Shown: positions 6,775-15,790 of the stretch, piece by piece
Numbering within the stretch: position 1 is the first letter of the stretch
Layout of the letters: each line of letters opens with the position of its first letter
Assembly (NCBI RefSeq): GCF_033955345.1
Contig: NZ_CP138332.1
Span: 4,278,001 to 4,342,000 of the forward strand
Origin: Sphingobacterium bambusae
Lineage (GTDB): Bacteria > Bacteroidota > Bacteroidia > Sphingobacteriales > Sphingobacteriaceae
Reading direction: 5' to 3'
Length of the DNA: 64,000 bases
Notes under the pieces: generated by a model
Seen by the model: the letters and a program-made list of their open reading frames with translations, nothing else
Database searches by the model: none
Told to the model about the DNA's origin: nothing
Position numbers and translations under genes: made by a program

Positions 6775-9351
6775 TTAGAATCCGCCCATATTTTGTAGGA
6801 TACTAAACGTGAAGTTCTGTCTCCAGCGGTTGGACTGGATACCGGGGATAGGGTCGAAAGCATGTCCGTAATCGATTCCCAACATACCGAAGATAGGAAG
6901 GAAGATACGTGCGCCCACACCCGCTGAACGACGAAGTTTGAATGGATTCACCTCGCTGAATTTATTCCAGGTGTTTCCTCCTTCAGCGAAAGCGAGCACG
7001 AAAACGGTAGCCTGCTCGTTAAGCATTACAGGGTGTCTCAACTCCAGTTGGTATTTGGTATAAATCGGACTACCAGATTGGATCGCAATATTTTGGTTGA
7101 GGTTACCCGTAGATTCTGGAATGATAGTACCATTGGCGTAACCGCGCATCGCAATGATCTCGGATCCTTGTAAGAAGTCAAAACCTTGCATTCCGTCACC
7201 ACCCAGTTTAAAGCGTTCAAATGTAGACGTTGGCGTTCTAGACGTGTAATTACCCAAGTAACCAAATTGTGCTTGCATTTTCAACACAAGTTTACCGGCA
7301 ATTTTTGTATACCACTGGCTGTCGAATTTCCACTTGTGGTACTCGGTCCATTTATAACGTTCGTTATCCGGCGCTGTTTGGTAATTGATACTGTTCCATG
7401 ATGAGTATGGAGGCGTCAACTGCACCGAAAAGCGGAAGTTGGATCCCGAAGTAGGGTAGATTGGTGCATCCACCGAGTTTCGACTGATTTCTTGTGTAAT
7501 GTTGATGTTGTATGCTGTACCATCCGAGAATAGGAAGTAGTTTCCGTAATTCTGCAATTTATAGCGTTGGAAGGACAGTGAGGTATTGATCTGAAAGTAG
7601 TTGTCTGGCCATTGCAAACGTTTACCTAACGTTGCTGTTACCCCTGTCATCCAAATACGGTTAAGTTCCGAATCGCTAACCATTTGACGTCCAGTGAGGT
7701 AGTTAAATCCACCGAAGGATGAGTTAGACGTATAGGCATTCAAACCAAAGTAGATAGGCTTTTTACCTCCAAGCCAAGGCTCAGAGAACGAAAAATTATA
7801 CGACTGGTAACGTTTTCCGGATGTTTGTCCACGTATACTGAATTTTTGGCCGTCACCACGCGGTAAAGGTTTCCAAGCATCTTTCTTAAAGAAGTTACTT
7901 GTTGAGAAGTTGTTGAATGTTAACCCCAACGTACCAATGACTTGCCCGGCACCGTAACCTCCGGAAAGCTCTACTTGATCGGATGGCTTTTCAGCTACGG
8001 TATACTCTAGATCGGTGGTGCCTTCTTCGTAGTTCAGGTTGGTTGGGACAGGATTTATTTTCTGTTCATCAAACATGCCCAGCTGTGATATCTCCCGCAC
8101 ACTGCGCATCAACATTTCCCGGGAGAATTTTTGTCCTGGCTTCGTGTAGATAGAGCGCAATACAACCTTGTCATTCGTGACGTCATTTCCTTTTACAATA
8201 ACATTGTTGATCGTAAACTGTTTACCTTCACTGAGGACAATCTCCACATCTACCGTGTCGTTATAAATTCTTTTGATTATTGGCTGTACGCTAAACGTAA
8301 GGTATCCATCGTTTTGGTAGAGCGCACTAATATCGTCACTATTTCTTGTAGGACCAGTTAGCTTGGTCGTCAGTTTTTCTTCGCTGTATACGTCACCTTT
8401 TTCAATACCTAAGATCAAATTAAGCACAGAGTCTTTGTACTTGGAGTTTCCTGACCATTGGATATTACCAACGTAATAGCGAGGTCCTTCGTGCAGATTC
8501 AGATAGATATCCACCTCATTGTTGTCATAACGCACAACGCTGTCGCTTAATATCTGGGCATCACGGTATCCTTTATCCTGCATTTTGGCTACAAGATTTT
8601 CCTTTGCTTCTTTATACTTGTCGTCTTTGAATTTACCCGGTCCAAAAATGCGGTACCAACGGCGAGGTTTTACACCTTTAAGATATTTGCGCAACTGTCC
8701 ATCAGAGAAAGCTTCACTGCCTTCGAAATGCACGCGATGTACTTTGATTTTCTTGTTCTTCTCCACATCTACGATAACAATCTCATTATTGGACTGCGCA
8801 GTATCCTTTTCCGTGCGGATTTTAACCTCCGGATAGAGGTATGATTTTTCGCGTAGAAATTTCTGGATGGTTGCGCGCGTGGTTTTGATCAAGTTCTCGT
8901 TAACAATTTTCCCAGAGTTGGTGTTGAGGCGCTTCCGCACTTCGTCAGTTTCCCCTTTTTTTAGACCGTGGATGTCTATACGTGTTAGCCTAGGACGTTC
9001 TCGAACACGTATTTCCAAGAAGATATTCTCTCCTTGAATACGTTCGGCATATAATTGCACATCATCAAACAGATTTTGGCCCATCAATGTCTTCACGACA
9101 TTCGCGGTAGCCTCACTAGGTACTTCGATGTATTGACCTACGACCAGTTTCGAAATAGTAATCAAAACTTCTCCGTCTAGATATTCCGTACCGGTTACAC
9201 GAACACCGCCGATAACATAATTCTTAGGATCCAAATAGGTTATCTCGTCTGGATCATTCAGGTTAATGGGGTTGTTGCCACGAATCTGTGCGAATAATTG
9301 TTGGCCTCCAATAAGTAAGGTGAATGTTATTAAGTATAATATGCGCTTCAT
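6775..9351 (-). CDS. bamA: Outer membrane protein assembly factor BamA
   Basis: Core of the beta-barrel assembly machinery, which folds and inserts outer-membrane barrels. The 858-residue protein has a signal peptide (first about 22 residues), a run of POTRA domains in the periplasm (about residues 45-430, with repeats of the type VxxVxxxGxxxxxxxxLRxxL), and a C-terminal 16-strand Omp85 barrel (about 450-858). The barrel contains the lid-lock motif region FERFKLGGDGMQGF and ends FSILQNMGGF. The order uppS-bamA-ompH-ompH is conserved in Bacteroidota. Its promoter candidate (TACCTTTG) lies just downstream of uppS, so it can be expressed apart from uppS. Confidence 0.97.
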   Translation of the reverse strand: MKRILYLITFTLLIGGQQLFAQIRGNNPINLNDPDEITYLDPKNYVIGGVRVTGTEYLDGEVLITISKLVVGQYIEVPSEATANVVKTLMGQNLFDDVQLYAERIQGENIFLEIRVRERPRLTRIDIHGLKKGETDEVRKRLNTNSGKIVNENLIKTTRATIQKFLREKSYLYPEVKIRTEKDTAQSNNEIVIVDVEKNKKIKVHRVHFEGSEAFSDGQLRKYLKGVKPRRWYRIFGPGKFKDDKYKEAKENLVAKMQDKGYRDAQILSDSVVRYDNNEVDIYLNLHEGPRYYVGNIQWSGNSKYKDSVLNLILGIEKGDVYSEEKLTTKLTGPTRNSDDISALYQNDGYLTFSVQPIIKRIYNDTVDVEIVLSEGKQFTINNVIVKGNDVTNDKVVLRSIYTKPGQKFSREMLMRSVREISQLGMFDEQKINPVPTNLNYEEGTTDLEYTVAEKPSDQVELSGGYGAGQVIGTLGLTFNNFSTSNFFKKDAWKPLPRGDGQKFSIRGQTSGKRYQSYNFSFSEPWLGGKKPIYFGLNAYTSNSSFGGFNYLTGRQMVSDSELNRIWMTGVTATLGKRLQWPDNYFQINTSLSFQRYKLQNYGNYFLFSDGTAYNINITQEISRNSVDAPIYPTSGSNFRFSVQLTPPYSSWNSINYQTAPDNERYKWTEYHKWKFDSQWYTKIAGKLVLKMQAQFGYLGNYTSRTPTSTFERFKLGGDGMQGFDFLQGSEIIAMRGYANGTIIPESTGNLNQNIAIQSGSPIYTKYQLELRHPVMLNEQATVFVLAFAEGGNTWNKFSEVNPFKLRRSAGVGARIFLPIFGMLGIDYGHAFDPIPGIQSNRWRQNFTFSILQNMGGF

Positions 9352-9455
9352 TTATTCAATTTTCTCGGTGCTAAAGTACACCAATCTGTTGTTAATTTTT
9401 GTTAAAAGAAAATAATTAATAACCAAGCTATTAATTAGGTATTTAATTAACGCTG

Positions 9456-9463
9456 CAAAGGTA
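9456..9463 (-). promoter_or_regulatory. -7 promoter element upstream of bamA
   Basis: TACCTTTG followed by CA on the minus strand, a perfect TAnnTTTG. It lies about 105 bases before the bamA ATG and just after the uppS stop codon. No TTG sits at the ideal -33 spacing. Confidence 0.5.
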
Positions 9464-9472
9464 AATTAAATA

Positions 9473-10210
9473 TTACAATTGTTCGCTCGTTTTCCCAAAT
9501 CTTCTTTCTCTATGCTGGTAGTTGTATATTACTTCGTACAGATCTTCCCTAGTAAATTCGGGCCACATTTTCTCCAAAAATACAAATTCGGTGTAAGCCA
9601 TTTGGTAGAGCAGGTAGTTGCTTATGCGTTGTTCTCCACTTGTGCGAATCATAAGATCCGGATCCGGCATGTCTGCTGTAAATAGGTTTGCACTGATGGT
9701 TTTTTCATCAATGTCAGCCAGTTGGAGTTCTCCGTTAAGCACTTTTTGTGTGATGGCCTTTGTGGCTTCCACCAGTTCTGCTCGCGCGCCGTAACTAAGC
9801 GCTAAGGTCAGTACACAGGCATCATTGTTCTTTGTGATTTCAATGGTATCGGTGAGTTTAGCTTGGCAATTCTTCGGAAGATCCTTAATGCTGCCGATGG
9901 CATTAAGGCGAATTCCGTTGTCCATAAACGTTTTGGTTTCTTTTGCTAATGTATTTACCAAAAGCTCCATTAGCGCTTTAACCTCTAGCTTGGGGCGATT
10001 CCAGTTTTCTGATGAAAAAGCGTATAAAGTAAGGTGTTTTACACCAATTTCCACGCAGCCCTCCATGGCTTCGCGCACAGCGGAAACGCCATTCTGATGG
10101 CCGAATATACGTAGTTTACCGATCCCTTTGGCCCATCGACCATTGCCGTCCATAATGATGGCAATATGTGCAGGAAGCTTTTCTTTATTTATTTTCTCTT
10201 TAAAACTCAT
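9473..10210 (-). CDS. uppS: Isoprenyl transferase (undecaprenyl diphosphate synthase type)
   Basis: Cis-prenyltransferase that builds the C55 lipid carrier for peptidoglycan and O-antigen from farnesyl diphosphate and isopentenyl diphosphate. From ATG 10210 it has 245 residues. The catalytic signature HIAIIMDGNGRWAKG contains Asp21, and the C-terminal substrate motif RTSGEQRISNYLLYQ and the E-F-V-F segment are intact. A GTG two codons earlier also begins the frame, but the ATG start matches the family's usual N terminus. It lies 23 bases after the PorG-like gene and before bamA, a typical envelope-biogenesis cluster. Confidence 0.96.
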   Translation of the reverse strand: MSFKEKINKEKLPAHIAIIMDGNGRWAKGIGKLRIFGHQNGVSAVREAMEGCVEIGVKHLTLYAFSSENWNRPKLEVKALMELLVNTLAKETKTFMDNGIRLNAIGSIKDLPKNCQAKLTDTIEITKNNDACVLTLALSYGARAELVEATKAITQKVLNGELQLADIDEKTISANLFTADMPDPDLMIRTSGEQRISNYLLYQMAYTEFVFLEKMWPEFTREDLYEVIYNYQHRERRFGKTSEQL

Positions 10211-10233
10211 TTTCACTTCTTAAATAATAAGAC

Positions 10234-11055
10234 CTAGTTCCACCAATAGCAACGTTTACTAATAAACGTGTATGTCAATGTCACAGCAGCTGTCATGTAC
10301 CCATCGTTAGGGCGACTATTTCCTTTTGGTTTGCCCGCGTAATTGGCACTGTCATTTCCTGCTGGATAAGCGACAGATTCCCACCAAAGGCGATCCATTT
10401 CTGGGAAGGCAGAGGCATAGTCTGCCGGATACTGGTCCGTTGTCGGATAGTTATTTGCGATATTATCCAAATTATCTTCAAACGCTACGCGATAGCCCAA
10501 TTCCGCACCTAGGGACCAAGGTCCTTTCACATTATATTTAAAGCCGATACCCAGCGGTAAAGCAAGGGCAATACCTCGGACAGTTGATTCTTGCTGTAGC
10601 TGCAGATCCTCCATACGATGGCGACTGCCATCTTGTGTGTATATATACGGGCGATGCGATATACCGGCTATGCCGGCAAATAGGTAGGGCGTATAGCGAT
10701 TTACCGCGCGGCCTGCTATAAATCGAAAAAAATTGAAGTTCGCACGTATCGAAAGTTCATGAAGTTGGTTGTTAAATACTTGTCCACGTGCACGTAAGTA
10801 CGAATCCTTACTATCGCGGTCCGAACCGTTGAGATGTAGGTACTGGTAGCTCGTTTGTATTCCCCAAGTAGGATTGAAGTTATAGGTTACCTGTATTCCT
10901 CCTGCAGCACTTTTAAAATAAAATGGATTCGTGGGGTTGATGTCGCCCATAAAGCCTGTCGCTGCTACATTGCCTCCCAGCTCCCATTGCTGCGCAAACG
11001 ACGGTGACCAAGCGTGTAAAGCTAAGGCAGCAAGGATATGGGCAATGTGTTTCAA
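10234..11055 (-). CDS. DUF6089 outer-membrane protein, PorG-like
   Basis: A 273-residue secreted beta-barrel protein with a signal peptide ending SPSFAQ and then WELGGNVAATGFMGDINPTN, the hallmark of DUF6089. Alternating aromatic/polar strands run to the end, with a terminal aromatic. The Porphyromonas gingivalis member, PorG, is a component of the type IX secretion system. In that lineage and many others it lies between nadK and uppS, exactly as here. The frame begins with TTG at 11055. No ATG lies before the signal peptide, so TTG is probably the true start. Function in T9SS is inferred from family and synteny. Some Bacteroidota keep the gene without a proven T9SS. Confidence 0.8.
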   Translation of the reverse strand: MKHIAHILAALALHAWSPSFAQQWELGGNVAATGFMGDINPTNPFYFKSAAGGIQVTYNFNPTWGIQTSYQYLHLNGSDRDSKDSYLRARGQVFNNQLHELSIRANFNFFRFIAGRAVNRYTPYLFAGIAGISHRPYIYTQDGSRHRMEDLQLQQESTVRGIALALPLGIGFKYNVKGPWSLGAELGYRVAFEDNLDNIANNYPTTDQYPADYASAFPEMDRLWWESVAYPAGNDSANYAGKPKGNSRPNDGYMTAAVTLTYTFISKRCYWWN

Positions 11056-11131
11056 ATTAGGAGTTTTTTGCGGTAAAGATAGCTGTTTTAAATAATAAGG
11101 TCTTATCTATTTATGTTAAAATCGTGGTGCT

Positions 11132-12025
11132 TTAGTAGTTTCTAACATCAAGTCCCCACAGTAGTTTTTTACGTAATGTACTAAAAAAGCTGTCAGACGC
11201 GAGTCGAATTAGGTGTATGCGAAATGGGGCACGTCGGATATGCAGTTTTGTTTTCGTTTCTAGCGTTTCACTTTTGGAATCACAACTGAGGATGTATTTG
11301 TCTGTTCGGCTTTCGATTTCTAGTTCCAGTTCACTCTCTGCGGAAATAATGATCGGTCGCACATTGAGGTTGTGTGGAGATATAGGTGTGATCACGAAAT
11401 TACCGCTCCCAGGCATAATGATCGGGCCACCACAACTCAATGAATATGCCGTCGATCCCGTTGGTGTCGCGATGATAATCCCATCCGCCCAATACGAATT
11501 CAACAGCTCTCCATTCAATGTGGCGTTGATGGTAATCATCGAAGAGGTGTCGTGCCGGAAAACCGTGATATCATTGAGCGCAAAATTCTCATGTCCGAAA
11601 ATCTTGCTGTCACTACCGCTCACTTCAAGGAGGTCACGTGCCTGTAAGGTATAATTGCCGGAAAAGATGTCGTCTAATGCTTGAATGATCTCACTCTTAT
11701 GGATCGATGCTAAAAAGCCTAGTCGACCGAAATTTATCCCTGCAATGGGAATGCCGGAGTCGCGAACCTGTGAAACGGCAGATAACATCGTGCCGTCGCC
11801 GCCCAAGCTCAATAAAAATAAAATACTCGTAGGCAAATCTTGGTGGCTGTAATACAGTAGGAAGTCGTTTGGGCAGTCAAATTGCTGTTTCAGGAAGTCA
11901 TAGAAATCCGAATGGATATAAATCAGAATATCCTTTTCTTTTAAATACGAAAAGAGCTGCTCGACATATGGGACGACGGACGAATTGAAAGCCCTTCCAT
12001 ATATCGCGATGGATTTTCTTTGCAT
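11132..12025 (-). CDS. nadK: NAD kinase
   Basis: Phosphorylates NAD to NADP using ATP or inorganic polyphosphate. 297 residues from ATG 12025. It has the GGDGTMLSA motif (about residues 76-84) that binds the nucleotide phosphates, followed by GINFGRLGFLA. The C-terminal beta-sandwich carries the catalytic-site region TPTGSTAYSLSCGGPI. Length and motifs are normal for bacterial NadK. It lies 52 bases after a CBS-domain gene and ahead of the PorG-like gene, the conserved Bacteroidota order. Confidence 0.97.
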   Translation of the reverse strand: MQRKSIAIYGRAFNSSVVPYVEQLFSYLKEKDILIYIHSDFYDFLKQQFDCPNDFLLYYSHQDLPTSILFLLSLGGDGTMLSAVSQVRDSGIPIAGINFGRLGFLASIHKSEIIQALDDIFSGNYTLQARDLLEVSGSDSKIFGHENFALNDITVFRHDTSSMITINATLNGELLNSYWADGIIIATPTGSTAYSLSCGGPIIMPGSGNFVITPISPHNLNVRPIIISAESELELEIESRTDKYILSCDSKSETLETKTKLHIRRAPFRIHLIRLASDSFFSTLRKKLLWGLDVRNY

Positions 12026-12077
12026 GCGAGATTGTTTTGACAGAACTTATGCAAAGATGCTAAAAAATAGGCTATTC

Positions 12078-12740
12078 TTATAAATTTAAATAATTCATCA
12101 AGATATCGTAGCGTTCTTGAATATCGGAATCTTGGCTGCCATCATTGAATGTAGCTTTCACCACATAGTCGAATCGCCATAGCGATGCTACAAGGCTTGA
12201 TATATTTTTTTTGTCAACTTTTATGGTCATCTCGATCTTTGTCGTCTCCGGAATTTCACGTACCGCAGTATTGAGAATACGAATATTTTCAGATTCAAAG
12301 AGATGCGCGATATGGGAAAAGGATACATCATGTTTGCCAAATTCCAAAACAAGGATCGCACCGGCCTCATTATTGCCCAGTGTTTCGTTGAGCGCGTGCA
12401 GTAATTCGGTTAAGGTAAGCACACCAATAAACGCGTTATCTTTATCCAATACCGGTAGGATGGACAGTTTATGTGCTGCCATATATTGAAGCGCATCATA
12501 GCTGTGCTGATAGGTGTACAGATAAACAAAACGCAGGGACACGGAAAGGCTTCGCACCGGCTGCGTTTCATCATGCGCCGTGAACAAATCATCCTCGGAC
12601 ACTAATCCCATGAAATCACGATCATCAACAACGGGCAATTGTGAACAGTGAAATTCGTTCATTCTTTCCAACGCAAACCCAATAGTATCATCCGGTTTGA
12701 TGTCAACATGGTTTTTGGATAAAATTTCGCCTATATACAT
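12078..12740 (-). CDS. CBS-domain protein
   Basis: A 220-residue cytoplasmic protein with two CBS repeats (about residues 1-60 and 72-125, the second with LSILPVLDKDNAFIGVLTLTELL). A C-terminal ACT-like half follows (about 130-210). CBS pairs bind adenine nucleotides and act as energy sensors. The regulated partner is not known. Its fixed position before nadK in this phylum hints at a role in nucleotide-cofactor control, but that is inference. The ATG at 12740 is the only sensible start. The 200-base divergent region to the glsA-like gene shows no clear -7 box. Confidence 0.85.
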   Translation of the reverse strand: MYIGEILSKNHVDIKPDDTIGFALERMNEFHCSQLPVVDDRDFMGLVSEDDLFTAHDETQPVRSLSVSLRFVYLYTYQHSYDALQYMAAHKLSILPVLDKDNAFIGVLTLTELLHALNETLGNNEAGAILVLEFGKHDVSFSHIAHLFESENIRILNTAVREIPETTKIEMTIKVDKKNISSLVASLWRFDYVVKATFNDGSQDSDIQERYDILMNYLNL

Positions 12741-12940
12741 GATGCGTCTATTTATACTATTAAACAGGATAAAAATAAAAACGTTTAACGGCCTTAGACC
12801 GGTCTTGGGGCTAATTTATAAATTATCTGCTAATCCTAGACTACGCTAGCTCGTGTAAATAACTTTTTACACCATTAATGTATATTTTCCTTAATTTTAC
12901 GGCATCATAAAACGAGACAACATAATTTAGCCAGTATATA

Positions 12941-13774
12941 ATGATTGAAGAAACGGAGAACGTGAAGTTTATTCAGGTACGTGAAGTAATCCATAAAAAA
13001 AGTCCCAAGTTGGCCAAGTGGATTCCAAAGCCGTTGATTAGTTATTTGGAACGGGTAATCCACGAAGAGGAAATCAACTATATTATGACGAAGTTCAGGG
13101 ATCAATATGGGTTGGATTTCGTGGATGATCTGATTCATGAGCTGGGCGTTAAGGTGGTGCTGGAAGGAACGGAGCATATTCCGAAAGACGAGCATGTGAT
13201 TTTTGCGTCTAACCATCCTCTTGGTGGGCTTGATGGCATCGCCATCATGCATGCTATTGGACAGTTTCGACGGGATGTAAAATTCTTGGTGAATGACATT
13301 CTGATGAATATCCGAAATTTGGAACCGCTGTTTATTCCTGTTAATAAAGTTGGCAATCAGGCGAAAAGCGGTATCATGGCTATAGATCAGGCCTACGCGT
13401 CTGAAAATGCTTTGTTGATTTTTCCTGCGGGGTTGGTTTCTAGGAAAATAGGTGGGAAGATTGCAGATCTTGAGTGGAAAAAAAGCTTTATTACAAAAGC
13501 AAAAAAATATAAAAGGGATGTCATTCCGGTTTACATCGATGGAAGAAATTCCAATTTTTTCTATAATTTAGCTAGACTAAGACAAAAATTCGGCATTAAG
13601 GCAAATTTGGAAATGCTGTATTTGCCGGATGAAATGTTTTCACAACGAAATCAAACGGTAACTATCCGCTTTGGCGAGCGCATTCCGTACAGTCATTTCG
13701 ACCAGTCTAAAACGGAACGTGAATGGGCGAGCGAAGTGCGGGAGATGGTTTATAGAATGGGGGAAAAAAAATAA
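12941..13774 (+). CDS. Lysophospholipid acyltransferase-like O-acyltransferase (GlsA-like)
   Basis: A 277-residue PlsC-family acyltransferase. The catalytic box is NHPLGGLDG with His92 and Asp98, so the usual HX4D spacing is widened to HX5D. The substrate motif follows at about residue 125 (EPLFIPVNK), then IFPAGLVSR. Paired with the next gene it matches the two-gene system for glycine (or ornithine) lipids described in Bacteroides, where GlsB N-acylates the amino acid and GlsA adds the second acyl chain through an ester bond. Membrane-associated by family. The 3-base gap to the next gene shows co-transcription. The pairing supports the lipid assignment. The head group is not predictable from sequence. 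Confidence 0.8.
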   Translation: MIEETENVKFIQVREVIHKKSPKLAKWIPKPLISYLERVIHEEEINYIMTKFRDQYGLDFVDDLIHELGVKVVLEGTEHIPKDEHVIFASNHPLGGLDGIAIMHAIGQFRRDVKFLVNDILMNIRNLEPLFIPVNKVGNQAKSGIMAIDQAYASENALLIFPAGLVSRKIGGKIADLEWKKSFITKAKKYKRDVIPVYIDGRNSNFFYNLARLRQKFGIKANLEMLYLPDEMFSQRNQTVTIRFGERIPYSHFDQSKTEREWASEVREMVYRMGEKK

Positions 13775-13777
13775 CAT

Positions 13778-14737
13778 ATGCAAGAAATTATCGCGCCAGT
13801 AGACAGAGCGTTAATAAAAAGTGAACTGACGAGAGAAGCCTTCGTGCGTTATACCAATAATGGCAATAATGAGGTGTATTTGGTAAACTATCATACTGCG
13901 CCGCACATTATGCAAGAAATCGGTCGTCTGCGTGAACTTACATTCCGCGGAGCGGGAGGTGGAACGGGATTAGCGGTGGATATTGATGAAAATGATACCT
14001 GTGAACATAATTATGATCAATTGATTGCTTGGAATCCGGAAGAGGAGGAAATTATTGCGGGATATCGGGTTATAAAATGTGAAGATGCTGTGGATAAAGA
14101 TGGTCAAGTGCATCTTTCTACAGCACATTACTTTGAGTTTTCGGATACTTTTAAAAAGGATTATCTTCCCTATACCCTTGAGTTGGGGCGTTCCTGGGTG
14201 CAGCCTCGCTACCAACCTGCGATCGATAATAGAAAAGGCTTGTTCTCCTTGGATAACCTATGGGATGGATTGGGCGCGTTGGTAATGATCAATCCGGAGA
14301 TCAAGTATCTCTTTGGAAAAGTCACCATGTATCCGCAGTACAATGCCGTGGCACGTGACCTCTTAATCTATTTTATGGAGCATTATTTTCCAGATAAAGA
14401 GAAGCTTGTGCTGCCGTTCGAAAAACTTAATCTTGGTTACAAGACTGATATTTCGGACTATCATGGTATTTTTGACGGACTGGAGTATAAGGAAGGATAT
14501 AAAGTACTAAACACCAAAATACGTGAATTAGGAGAAAATATACCTCCTTTGATCAACACTTACATGAATCTTTCTCCTAGTATGCGCACTTTTGGGACAG
14601 CGCTTAACGATGAGTTTGGAGAGGTAGAGGAGACTGGTATCATGATTACTCTATCGGATATTTATCCTGCAAAAAAAGAGAGACATATGGTCACCTTTGA
14701 ACGAGATCGTCATTTTGGTGAAAAGCCGCAGAAGTAA
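13778..14737 (+). CDS. GNAT/hemolysin-family N-acyltransferase (GlsB/OlsB-like)
   Basis: A 319-residue acyltransferase of the OlsB/GlsB group, often mis-named hemolysin. Early motifs are RLRELTFRGAGGGTG (about residues 51-65) and DQLIAWN (about 87-93). Then comes AGYRVI and a central LELGRSWVQPRYQ stretch typical of this family. It is predicted to move a 3-hydroxyacyl group from acyl carrier protein to the amino group of glycine or ornithine, the first step of aminolipid synthesis. It begins 3 bases after the GlsA-like gene. A bidirectional terminator follows. The function is inferred from family and operon. Confidence 0.8.
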   Translation: MQEIIAPVDRALIKSELTREAFVRYTNNGNNEVYLVNYHTAPHIMQEIGRLRELTFRGAGGGTGLAVDIDENDTCEHNYDQLIAWNPEEEEIIAGYRVIKCEDAVDKDGQVHLSTAHYFEFSDTFKKDYLPYTLELGRSWVQPRYQPAIDNRKGLFSLDNLWDGLGALVMINPEIKYLFGKVTMYPQYNAVARDLLIYFMEHYFPDKEKLVLPFEKLNLGYKTDISDYHGIFDGLEYKEGYKVLNTKIRELGENIPPLINTYMNLSPSMRTFGTALNDEFGEVEETGIMITLSDIYPAKKERHMVTFERDRHFGEKPQK

Positions 14738-14769
14738 AGTTTACGCTGACTTTGGTAGGAATATTTTGT

Positions 14770-14812
14770 AAAGAAACAGCCGGTGCGCTTCGTGTGCACC
14801 GGCTGTTTCTTT
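14770..14812. terminator. Bidirectional terminator, 17-bp perfect stem
   Basis: AAAGAAACAGCCGGTGC pairs with GCACCGGCTGTTTCTTT around a 9-base loop. It serves the plus-strand lipid operon and the convergent minus-strand acetyltransferase, whose stop codon overlaps the last stem bases. Confidence 0.92.
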
Positions 14813-15257
14813 ATCGTTTAACCATTTCGATGTGTGGGATATCATCTTCCAGGTAGACATCGCTCACCTTTTCAAATCCAAGATCTTCATAAAAACGCTG
14901 CAAATAAAGTTGCCCACTGATGCGGATAGCCTGTGTTGGCGCCTCTGATGCCCAGTAAGCAATCGCACGATGCATTAGCTCCTTGCCAAGGCCATACTTG
15001 CGGTAGTCGGCATGCACGACCACTCTGCCAATAGATAAATCAGCATAGGAAATGCCCTCCGGCAGCAAACGTGCATAAGCGACAACTTGTTCTTCATGCA
15101 TGCCAAATAGATGAACCGCTTTAAGATCTTTGTTGTCGCACTCGGGATACAGGCAATTTTGCTCAAGCATAAAAATGTCAATACGCAGTTGCAAGATCTG
15201 GTAGAGCTGTAAAGCACTGAGCTCGCTAAACGGTTTGACCGTCCATTGAATCTCCAT
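14811..15257 (-). CDS. ElaA-like GNAT acetyltransferase
   Basis: 148 residues. The N terminus (FSELSALQLYQILQLRIDIF) and the following VEQ/MLEQNCLYPECDNKD segment are characteristic of ElaA. The acetyl-CoA site is IGRVVVHADYRKYGLGKELM (about residues 76-95). The acceptor is unknown. Only 10 bases separate it from the upstream yqeY gene, so the two are probably co-transcribed. The stop codon lies inside the shared terminator stem. Confidence 0.9.
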   Translation of the reverse strand: MEIQWTVKPFSELSALQLYQILQLRIDIFMLEQNCLYPECDNKDLKAVHLFGMHEEQVVAYARLLPEGISYADLSIGRVVVHADYRKYGLGKELMHRAIAYWASEAPTQAIRISGQLYLQRFYEDLGFEKVSDVYLEDDIPHIEMVKR

Positions 15258-15267
15258 GATAATGCGG

Positions 15268-15717
15268 TTAAGACAATAGGGATTTTACAACTTCTGATAT
15301 GGTGCGTCCATCGGCTTGTCCAGCAAGTTTCTGGTTGGCCAATCCCATTACTTTTCCCATATCTTTCACGGATGTAGCACCCGCTTCACTGATAATTCCC
15401 TTAATTACCGCCTCAATAGCGTCGCGATCCAATTGCTTCGGCAAATATTCCTCGATAACTTGCTGCTCTTCGAACTCGATGGCAAACAAGTCTTCCCGAT
15501 TCTGCTGCTTGTAAATTTCACCGGATTCTTTCCGTTGTTTTACCAGTTTTTGTAATACTTTGATTTCAGCCTCTTCAGTTAGTTCTTCGCTGTGTCCTTT
15601 CTCTGTTTTAGCCAATAAAATAGCTGCTTTTACAGCACGCAAGCCACGAAGGCGTGCATTGTCTTTGGCAATCATGGCTGCCTTAATATCTTGATTGATT
15701 TTTTGTTCTAATGACAT
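15268..15717 (-). CDS. GatB/YqeY domain protein
   Basis: 149-residue helical protein. The YqeY family resembles the tRNA-binding tail of GatB, the amidotransferase subunit that makes Gln-tRNA and Asn-tRNA. Here it is free-standing. Recognisable segments are LRGLRAVKAAILLAKTEKGH (about 23-42), LVKQRKESGEIYKQQNR, EEYLPKQLD and the C-terminal MGKVMGLANQKLAGQADGR. The cellular role is not settled. It could influence tRNA-dependent amidation. ATG at 15717 is the only reasonable start. Confidence 0.93.
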   Translation of the reverse strand: MSLEQKINQDIKAAMIAKDNARLRGLRAVKAAILLAKTEKGHSEELTEEAEIKVLQKLVKQRKESGEIYKQQNREDLFAIEFEEQQVIEEYLPKQLDRDAIEAVIKGIISEAGATSVKDMGKVMGLANQKLAGQADGRTISEVVKSLLS

Positions 15718-15790
15718 TATTTAAAAAGTTAAAATTTAAAAATTAATATGATCATTTGTACGTATGGAATAACACCCCATAAATACAATA

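Noticed and set aside
12918..12930. Ten-base partial match to the conserved intergenic element (CATAATTTAG) before the GlsA-like gene
   Set aside because: The match stops after ten A/T-rich bases and no hairpin follows, so chance is the simplest reading.
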